Assembly (NCBI GenBank): GCA_936432065.2
Contig: OW386285.2
Coordinates: 183,086,301-183,150,300 of the forward strand
DNA length: 64,000 nt
Reading direction: 5' to 3'
From: Rutpela maculata
Taxonomy: Eukaryota > Arthropoda > Insecta > Coleoptera > Cerambycidae
The translations under genes were made by a program, and so were the position numbers. Below the pieces are notes generated by a model. That model searched no databases and was not told the DNA's origin. It worked only from the letters and a program-made list of their open reading frames with translations. Of the stretch, positions 56,512 through 64,000 are shown in pieces (position 1 is the first letter of the stretch; the number at the start of each line of letters is the position of its first letter).

Positions 56512-58478
56512 TAAAATGACCAATGATGATGAGTGGAATGAAGAGTTATTCTTGAAAGAAAATAAATATGTTGAACAGAGCAAAAACAACTTTACTCGCG
56601 AACCACAATTATTAGGAAAATTTGAGAGACAATATTGCAAAGCAGCTACTTACATAAAATTTATTTTTCTTCAAATGTCAAAAAGACATGAATTTACTGA
56701 CAGTTTTTGTGAACTTAGTGTCACGACACTACCTGAACGACAGTAAAAATCTTTAAGCACAGCAGGTGATTGGTGTATAAGTCTTTAAGCGGTACTAAAA
56801 GTCTTCTATTGCCACTCACAGGCGGCACTATCAATGATCGGTAAATTGCAAACCATTAGTTTAGTCAACAAGCGGTTTCACCTCCAATTTGAGTACTAAT
56901 GAATGGATTTTGATGAAACCTTGTGCAATGTGTTTGTAATGACGTTAATAAAAAAGTTGAAAAAAATATTAGAGTAGGAAATGATCGGAATTTTATCACT
57001 TGTAGAATTTGGTCAGAATGAAAAATAAACATTATATTTACCTTCTTTGGCCGAAAATAAGATGATTTCAATCTTGTAAATTTTTTCGAAAAATGCATAT
57101 TTTTCGAGATATGGCCACTCGAAAATTCCTAAAAGTGGAGGAGGGGAAATGTAAAACTTGAAAAAAAAATTGATCATGTAAATGTATCATCGAAATAAGA
57201 CTTTTTTTTATTTGCAACTTTTCTCTAAAGTGCGTTTCCACTGAATTTTTCCGGTAAAATATGAAAAACTACCCCTTTCTTTGAAATTGTAGTGCTTTAA
57301 AAATTCTAAAAAAGTCTGACATGCACAGAGGCCTCCTAAACATTTTTTGTCTCTTGGAATTTTTTTGTAACTTGCTAATTTTCCGAGTTTCAGGCAGTTT
57401 TTTACGGAAAATAATGTACTACATTTTTTTCACATTTTCAATTTAAAAATTATATTGAACCTTTAAAAATGGTATAACTATATAGGTTTCATATTTTATA
57501 TAATAGTATATATAAATCATGCTCGTTTTTCGAATTTTCATGATTTTAATGTGCAAAAAATGTAGTACATTATTTATCGTGAAAAACTGCCTGTAACTCG
57601 GAAAACTAGTAAGTTACAAAAAAATTTCAAGGGACAAAAAATGTTTAGAAGGCCTCAATGCATACGTCTGAATTTCTTAAATTCATATTTTTAAAGTGCT
57701 GCAATGTCAAAGAAAGGGGGAGTTTCTCTTGTTTTTCCGGAAAAACTCGGTGAAAACGCACTTTACAGAATAGTTGCGAATAAAAAAAAATCTTGTATTA
57801 CGATGATATATTCACGTGATTTTTTCAGATTTTTTTTTTCGATTTTTACATTTCCCCTCCACTTTTAGGAATTTTCGAGTGGCCATATCGCGAAAAATAT
57901 GTATTTTTCGAAAAAAGTCACACCTTATTTTGGGGCAAAAAAGGTAAATATATTGTTTGTTTTTCCATTTTTGACCTATTTCTACAAGTTACGGAACCCG
58001 TTTCCTTTCATCATTTCCTACTCTAATCTTTTTTCAACTTTTCAACTTTTTTATTAACTTCATTACAAACACATTGCACAAGGTTTCATCAAAATCCATT
58101 CATTAGTACTCAAATTGGAGGTGAAACCGCTTGTTGACTGGACTAATGGTTTGCAATTTACTGATCATTGATAGTGCCCCCTGTGAGTGGCAATAGAAGA
58201 CTTTTAGTACCGCTTAAAGACTTATACACCAATCACCTGCTGCGCTTAAAGATTTTTACTGTCGTTCAGGTAGTGTCGTGACACTAAATTCACAAAAACT
58301 GTCAGTAAATTCATCTCTTTTTGACATTTGAAGAAAAATAAATTTTATGTAAGTAGCTGCTTTGCAATATTGTCTCTCTTAAGTTTTCCTAATAGCTGTG
58401 GTTCGCGAGTAAAGTTTTCACTATGATCAACATATTCATTTTCTTCCAAGAATAACTCTCCATTCCACTCGTCATCAT
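56512..58478. repeat. 2-kb palindrome inside the Harbinger element
   Basis: The left arm 56512-57435 and right arm about 57548-58478 are inverted copies around a 110-bp spacer. The outer 320 bp of each arm is the transposase 3' end and its flank. The inner 600 bp is the dispersed repeat also seen at 13255-13950. Confidence 0.82.
56516..56746 (+). pseudogene. Inverted duplicate of the transposase 3' end
   Basis: NDDEWNEELFLKENKYVEQS and FTREPQLLGKF repeat the carboxy end of the transposase encoded at 58345-58470 on the other strand, with several changes. It has no upstream domain and is a by-product of the palindrome. Confidence 0.8.
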
Positions 58479-59645
58479 TGAAATAGCAAAAGTTATGGAG
58501 TATACATGCAGCCGTTGTAATTTCAATTGCCTTTGCAACCGAATATGTATTTATGTATTGGAGTCTTCTCCATCTGCCTTTGACAATTCCGAATGTATGC
58601 TCGATGCATACACGATCCGAACTTAGACAATAGTTATGCTTCCTTTGTACCCTAGTGATAAGATTTGGCATTTTGTATGGTGTCATTAGCCATGTGCTTA
58701 AAGGAAATGCACTATCTCCAATTATATGATAGGAGTCCTTAGGAAAATATTGTTTTTTTCCATATCTCTCGATATTCCTTACAAATAATGAGTTAGAAAA
58801 AACCTAAAATTAATCATTTATAATTAAATACAAATAAATGTAAATAAAACTTGTCTTACCCTTGAATCATGTGCTGATCCTGGAAATCCGATGAAAACAT
58901 AAGTAAAAATGTTTTTTGCAGTGCAAATTGCCATTAAATTTATTGAATGGTTTGACTTTCTATTAGCGTAGCTGTCATGCTGCTGGGGTGGCACCTTTAT
59001 ATTTACGTGGCTGCCATCTACGGCTCCAATTACACCTATAAAATTGAATGGCAACGCTACAACTAATAGTCAGTTACAATTACCAGCTTTATACCAACCT
59101 GGATAACGAGTAAACTCTTTACTGATTTGCTCATATTCGCCTTCAGTTTTTGGCCAAAATATATATTTATTTTTTAATCTCACAATAACATACAGAAAGT
59201 CGTTTACCAATTGCATTATAGTTGATGGTACAACACGAAATTTTTCTGCTATTGAATTCAACGTGTCTTGCTTACTAATATACCATATAAAAATTAATAA
59301 GGCTTTTTCAGAATTTAAGGGTTTATTCCCACCTCTATATTTTTTCTTGATAATGCTAAAACAGTCATTAGCAAGAACAACATCTAACAACTTATGAAAA
59401 GTAGTTTTTTTCATTCTATATAACTGGAAAAACGTCAAATCTCTATATGAATCCAGCCACTTTTCCGGTTGTTTAATATCAAATGCGTGATATGGTTCTC
59501 TACTTTTTATTTTAAATAACGGGACTCTGGAAGCTGTTCCATCGTTTTCATTTAAAAAAAGGTATATCATGGTATCAACTATTATATCATCATTTTCTTT
59601 CCACAATAGATAGAAATCTAGAAATCGAAATAAATTCAAATCCAT
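58345..59645 (-). CDS. PIF/Harbinger transposase (3 exons, 393 aa)
   Basis: Minus-strand exons 59645-59099, 59035-58860 and 58803-58345 join across introns of 63 and 56 bp with GT-AG ends. The lengths sum to 1182 bases with no stop. The first join restores PGVIGAVDGSHV, exactly the family motif with the first catalytic D, and the second gives HDSRVFSNS. The second D is in IIGDSAFPL and the E in CIEHTFGIVKGRW. The N-terminal part has the helix-turn-helix-like LNSIAEKFRVVPSTIMQLV. The enzyme cuts and joins element ends. All catalytic residues are present and the length is normal, so this could encode an active transposase. Confidence 0.9.
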
Positions 59646-59846
59646 TACCAGGAAATAAAAAATACAATAATGTGGTTAATAAAAAAAAAACAAAAGTTCT
59701 GAACTCAACTGTCACTACTGTCATTTGTCAATTGTCACGCGGTTAGGAGACTATTCACATTTTCGCGATAAACTGTGGTATGACAGAGATCATATGGATA
59801 TAGAAAAAGAACGAAATAGTTACTACATGTTAAGACAAATGATCTA

Positions 59847-59868
59847 TTTTCAGTCGCGAAAAAATGCT
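59847..59868 (-). repeat. Harbinger right terminal inverted repeat
   Basis: TTTTCAGTCGCGAAAAAATG then CT mirrors the left end. It is followed by TAA. Confidence 0.85.
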
Positions 59869-60385
59869 TAAAATATATATCCGTAATATTACGCAATATT
59901 AAACTGAAGTAACATATTTAATGTTTTCTTGCAATATGATATTTATATTAAAATAACCTAACTTTGGTATAGCTGAGAAATGTTAAATTGCAAAATATTG
60001 AAGAAACATTTAGTTAATATTAGCTTGAAAATATTTCCGTAATATAAAAAATTATATTTAACAAATGTATGTCACATATTATAATCAATGTATCTTTAAT
60101 ATTGCCATTAAAATAAGCATACTATATTACAAGAATGTAACTTGTAATATTACACGAAAATATTTCACATATATAACTGTAAATGTGTTACGAATGAATC
60201 TCATACATTATGAATAATATGCATTTGATCATACATTAACATTATTTGCAACGTTTATTCTATGTAACTACCATGAACTTCTATGAAAACTCGCCTATTC
60301 TCGCCTAAAATAGTATGAACATAACCTTAAAATCTTCGATATCTTATGAGTAAGTGTGTTGCGCCTTAATGCCCTTATTTTCAGA
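59869..60385. other. AT-rich DNA with recurring GTAATATTA-like words
   Basis: TAATATTA, GTAACAT and related words recur here and again at 63700-63950. No gene was recognised. The last bases (CCTTATTTTCAG) form a splice acceptor. Confidence 0.45.
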
Positions 60386-60386
60386 A

Positions 60387-62677
60387 ATGGGTGATAAAAG
60401 CGAGAATAAGGTAAGTAAATAATTACAGTAATGTAGAAATTCGTGGAAACTTTTAGCAACAAAATAAAAATAAACTTTAAATTTTATTTAGTTACCTTAA
60501 ATTTGTGGTATTTTTAACCTGTGTTATTTGTCGAAGCACACTAATTGCATTTTATTGATAAACATATAACATTAAAATATTATTCTTGTTTCAACCTGCT
60601 TATTTTAGGTCAGTTATTTATTGCTTTACTCATCGGAGTTGCATATGTGGTCCTAATTTCGGGGATAAAAAAAAATAAAAATTTGATATTAGGCCACCGA
60701 TAAGTAAATCAATTGTCCCTGTTTTAAGTTGGCTGCTCGACCAATGTAATAGCTAGGGAGCTGGTGGCAGAATTTTTTACATGATGATTTGTGTGACTGA
60801 AGTCGAAAAGTATAAAGATCTCATAATAACAAGCCGGAAAAACCATTTCAGTCATTACAGCATTGCTGATTTTTTAATTAACAGTTATTTAAAAGTGCAA
60901 AAAAACAAACGCTCCTATATGATTTTATTGTATCAGCCAGTTGTTTTAAACGTTGCCTGTCAATATGACATTGATATAAATGCAGTTGGCTGAAATCTAT
61001 GTGTCTGCGTTTTTTTTGTAATTTAATTTTTTTAATTAATTTATGATATACTAAAAATTAAGTGATTTTATTGTCGCAGTACCATATATCAAAAGTTTCG
61101 CAAAGGGGTAAGAAACAATAAAACAAACTTCAGTCACCTGTGTACTGTGTTGCATTTAAAGGAGATGAATTTTCAAAAATGCGAAAAAAAAACGCTTCTA
61201 TATTATTTTATTGTTTCAACCACTTTGCAGGAAGCTTCGTTTGTAAAGTACATAAAAAAACAGTGGCTGAAATTTACAATGCTGATTTCTCATTGGCTGA
61301 CGTTTCTTATTAATAATTAAGAAGTGAAAAAAAAAAATGTTTTTTCGAAATAATTTAGCAATGCTCGATCCTACGAGAAGAATATTTAAGACAAAGTTGA
61401 AGAGGACAAAATTGCATACATTTTTTGTATATACATTATTATACGTAAGTCTAATAGGTAACGAGATACAGCGGTGAGAAAATGAAGTTTAACGATTTTT
61501 TTTTTTTCAAAAAATGCTCAAACTTCATTGTTGCTCGAACGGTCCTACCTTTAATACGTACAGGCTTAGAGAGCAGTGTTTTTGATTTGATAACAATTAC
61601 TTACATTTTTGATATATTGAATGTCTCTAAGCAATTGTGTAAGGATTAAATATGTGTAAGGATTTTGTAAGGGATTTAAAATTTTGTAGCCAATAGTTGG
61701 GACATAAAATTTTATAATTTGAAGTTTCCTTAAAAAATGTTGGATTCTTATCTAAAAATTACAAAAAGAGTATAAAAGCAAGTACGGACTCTTTGCCAAT
61801 TTTTCTGAATACCCATCATTAAAATTAATAACTCTTGTTTCCTATTTTCGAGGAATGATGTAAGCCACTGTAATACTATCCCGTCAATTTAATATTTATT
61901 TTTAGTTTCAATAGAAGTATTATTATAATATATCTTTATTATAATAATACAAATATTATAAAATATGTTGTTATAAACATGCATTATATAATAAAAAAAA
62001 TTTTTCTTCTTAAATTCATTTGTCTAACGCTGTATCTCTTTAAAAATTAGACTTACAATAAAAATGTATATATAAAAAATGTAGGAAATTTTGTCCTCTT
62101 CAACTTTGTCTTCAACATTTTTCCCCCACTTCCAAGGTTGAAAACTTGTGCTTTTTATCATGACCTCGACTTAAACAACATATATCAAAATCATTACTAG
62201 TTCACTTTTTGCAAGGCAAAATTCCCGACTGATTGTCTTACTTTGACATTTTTTGGAGTAAATTGAGAATATTTCTGAAAATCAGCAATCTGCTAATGGA
62301 TATAAAAACTAACAAATTACCAAACACCATTCGAGGTTTCTATTTTGAATAGCATACATTTTTATTTGCACTTAAGCTTGGTTGCCATTTTGATAATATA
62401 ACTCGATAACTGAAAGACACTCGACCTATGGTCTCGTGTTTTTGTACCATAATAAAGATAATGATTAACTATGTTATGTCAGTAACTACGGTACTTCTAT
62501 ACTGTATTCTCGATCAGATATTAATATATTCCATTTTTTAACAGAGGCTGTCAAAATTACCTTCTCAGCCACCACAGCAAAACAATTCGAAGATGTGGTA
62601 GCTGAATGGCTGCATTTCGCCAAACAAAGGAAACAGCGAGAGAGGCATGCAAGGAATAATATGGACTTTTTTTTATA
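60387..62677 (+). CDS. Candidate small protein gene, two coding exons (51 aa)
   Basis: Exon 1 (from the acceptor TTTTCAG, ATG at 60388) reads MGDKSENK and ends at a strong donor, AAG|GTAAGT, at 60411/60412. Exon 2 begins after a TTTTTTAACAGAG acceptor near 62547 and reads AVKITFSATTAKQFEDVVAE, then a basic helix WLHFAKQRKQRERHARNN, ending MDFFL and TAA. ATTAAA at 62772 could serve polyadenylation. The phase-0 join gives one uninterrupted frame of 51 residues. An acceptor before the ATG suggests a 5' UTR exon upstream. I do not recognise a family. It may be a host micro-protein or a chance pair of exons. Confidence 0.5.
60412..62546. other. Presumed intron or intergenic AT-rich DNA
   Basis: No repeat or gene was recognised. 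A 70-codon frame at 60781-60993 shows no family resemblance and lacks splice context. Confidence 0.45.
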
Positions 62678-62689
62678 ACACTTGTTGTT

Positions 62690-63110
62690 GAAAATTTGCA
62701 TTTTTATTTTTATTTATTTTTATACATTGTACCTATATTTTTATGTATATTTTTAACAAAATATATTTTTGATTAAATGTTTTCTTTTTATTTTAGGTTT
62801 AGGTGATTATTTATTAAATACTATAGATGCCTCAACTAATACAAGTTAGTGCTGAAGGATTATGGACAGCCTATCGAATAATGTGTCCTCCACTCATTTG
62901 TACAGTACATCTTACAATTTCCTATGAGTAGAAACACATAATTTGACACAATATTTCTGTCCGTAATCCTCTAATACTAACTGGCACTGGGACAACTATA
63001 GTATTCAACCAAGGTTGTTACTTTGGGTCAATATTAATTCAGACCTAAATTAATGTTGCCTTAATATTTACATTTATCTTGATACTACATTGCCTTACTA
63101 GTATTCGAAT
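62690..63110. other. AT-rich 3' flank of the candidate small gene
   Basis: It contains ATTAAA at 62772 and no recognisable coding sequence. Confidence 0.45.
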
Positions 63111-63116
63111 CAAGTG

Positions 63117-63655
63117 CGGGTCTAGAAATTTCAATAATTTTTTTCTCGTCTGTGGCACATGGGACCCATACGAAATATGGAAAATAACATCTCGAGAAAC
63201 ACTTCTGTAACGACCCCTAAAAAATTTTGAAAAAGCAGTTTGCGAAAAATTTTTTCAAAATTCGGTTACCCCCCCAGGTCTAGGGACTCCTGTTTAATTT
63301 TTTTTTTGTCATGCATTTTACTTTTCATAAAAATGAGTTTGTTAAGTTCTTCTTTTAACATCGGCAGCCAGGTTGTGCAAACATCTACGGAACAATTCGA
63401 CACGCATTTATCCTCATTCAATAGTATTATAGCCGCTTCTTTAATTGTATTTTTATGAAAAGTAAAATGCATATAACAAAAAAAAAAATTTTAAATAGGA
63501 GTACCTAGACCTGGGGGGGGGGGGTACCGAATTTTGAAAAAATTTTTTAGGGGTCGATAGAGAAGTGCTTCTCGAGATGTTATTTCACATATTTCGTATG
63601 GGTCCCATGCGCCACAGACGAGAAAAAAATTATTGAAATTTCTAGATCCGCGCAT
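63117..63655. mobile_element. hAT-like MITE, diverged relative
   Basis: Both ends mirror each other: GCGGGTCTAGAAATTTCAAT on the left, ATTGAAATTTCTAGATCCGC on the right. Inner blocks (CATGGGACCCATACGAAAT, GACTCCTGTTTA) match the MITE at 50620. The middle holds about 110 bp of unrelated sequence (63335-63445) absent from that copy. No 8-bp duplication was recognised. Confidence 0.75.
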
Positions 63656-64000
63656 TTCGAATATTAAGCATACATTGCAGCAATGATATTCATGGTGAGA
63701 TATAAATAAGTATGTAATGTAACACGTTAAATAAGTATATAATATGACAAGTTATATTGATAAATTATTACGTCAATATGTTATGAACATTAAGTAATAT
63801 TTTCACAATGTTACCTTTTTAACAATGTAACAGAGTAACATTTAATAGTATGACAAATTACTTTGTAGTAACATTACGACACTGTTCATGATCTGTTTTA
63901 CATAACATTACATGTAACTTTGTAATATTGAGGTTCTATTAAAGTAATAATGCATTGTTTAGTGGGATCGCTGTAGCAATTGAAAGGCTGGACGGAGTGA
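63656..64000. other. AT-rich DNA with GTAACATT-like words
   Basis: Words such as GTAACATT, TAATATT and ATGTAAC recur. TTGTTTAGTGGGAT at 63955-63968 is the inverted copy of 53825-53838. No gene was recognised. Confidence 0.4.

Larger units (their letters stand above)
53841..59868. mobile_element. PIF/Harbinger DNA transposon with Myb-like and transposase genes
   Basis: Terminal inverted repeats of 22 bp, AGCATTTTTTCGCGACTGAA plus AA, lie at 53841-53862 and, inverted, at 59847-59868. Inside are a Myb/SANT-like gene on the plus strand and a DDE transposase gene on the minus strand, the usual pair of this superfamily. The right flank is TAA (59869-59871), a usual Harbinger target, while the left flank reads AAA, so the duplication is imperfect or changed. 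A minisatellite and a palindrome lie between the genes. Confidence 0.85.

Noticed and set aside
60781..60993. 70-codon frame in the presumed intron
   Set aside because: There is no family resemblance, no splice sites and no codon-use support.
53825..63968. A Maverick/Polinton or other giant element bounded by the 14-bp inverted match
   Set aside because: No polymerase B, integrase, ATPase or capsid genes are present, and a 14-bp match may be chance. It is kept only as a low-interest finding.

Overview
The window is AT-rich, intron-containing eukaryotic DNA packed with transposable elements. An arthropod, most likely an insect, is the best guess. The reasons are Jockey-like non-LTR elements, Mag- and mdg3-like Ty3/Gypsy elements, an R4/Dong-type element in a TAA array, a PIF/Harbinger element with short introns, and hAT MITEs. 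No species can be named from this sequence. Host genes are scarce. I see a probable last exon of COG6 on the minus strand (39203-39439) and a candidate two-exon gene for a 51-residue protein (60387-62677).

Layout. 1-10 kb: a 1.2-kb compound (CA)n microsatellite, several copies of a roughly 700-bp repeat whose ends carry ACTTCCACATCC (here the TTCCAC family), half of a hAT MITE, and featureless AT-rich DNA. 10.6-11.5 kb: an 839-bp element carrying a hammerhead ribozyme and flanked by a 12-bp target duplication. 11.7-17.8 kb: more TTCCAC copies, one cut open by a Gypsy element (17775-24445), whose 5' LTR is itself split by a 5'-truncated non-LTR element. 24.8-28 kb: a large fold-back repeat and a second inverted-repeat pair. 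28.3-37.7 kb: a decayed Jockey-like element containing two later insertions. One is a young non-autonomous LTR element (29881-33967) that encodes one 945-residue Gag-protease-integrase-remnant protein and no reverse transcriptase. The other is a 1764-bp ribozyme element (34800-36563) with two more hammerheads and an 11-bp target duplication.

38-45.2 kb: a palindromic MITE, the COG6 exon with a Copia remnant in the intron before it, and a decayed Gypsy element with 130-bp LTRs and a perfect CATGT duplication. 45.4-47.7 kb: a 5'-truncated R4/Dong-like element with a restriction-like endonuclease, lying between TAA arrays. 47.7-53.2 kb: a minus-strand non-LTR element with ORF1, endonuclease and RT remnants, hit by two hAT MITEs with 8-bp duplications. 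53.8-59.9 kb: a PIF/Harbinger element with a spliceable Myb/SANT-like gene (337 aa) and a spliceable DDE transposase gene (393 aa), converging on a minisatellite and a 2-kb palindrome that duplicates the transposase 3' end in inverted orientation. 60-64 kb: the candidate small gene and a MITE.

The most notable system is the pair of ribozyme elements. They have three complete type I hammerheads with identical 55-nt cores, tandem plus inverted monomers, clean 11-12 bp target duplications and no coding capacity. This fits non-autonomous Penelope-like or retrozyme-like elements. The second is the RT-less Gag-protease element, whose LTRs differ at only three positions.
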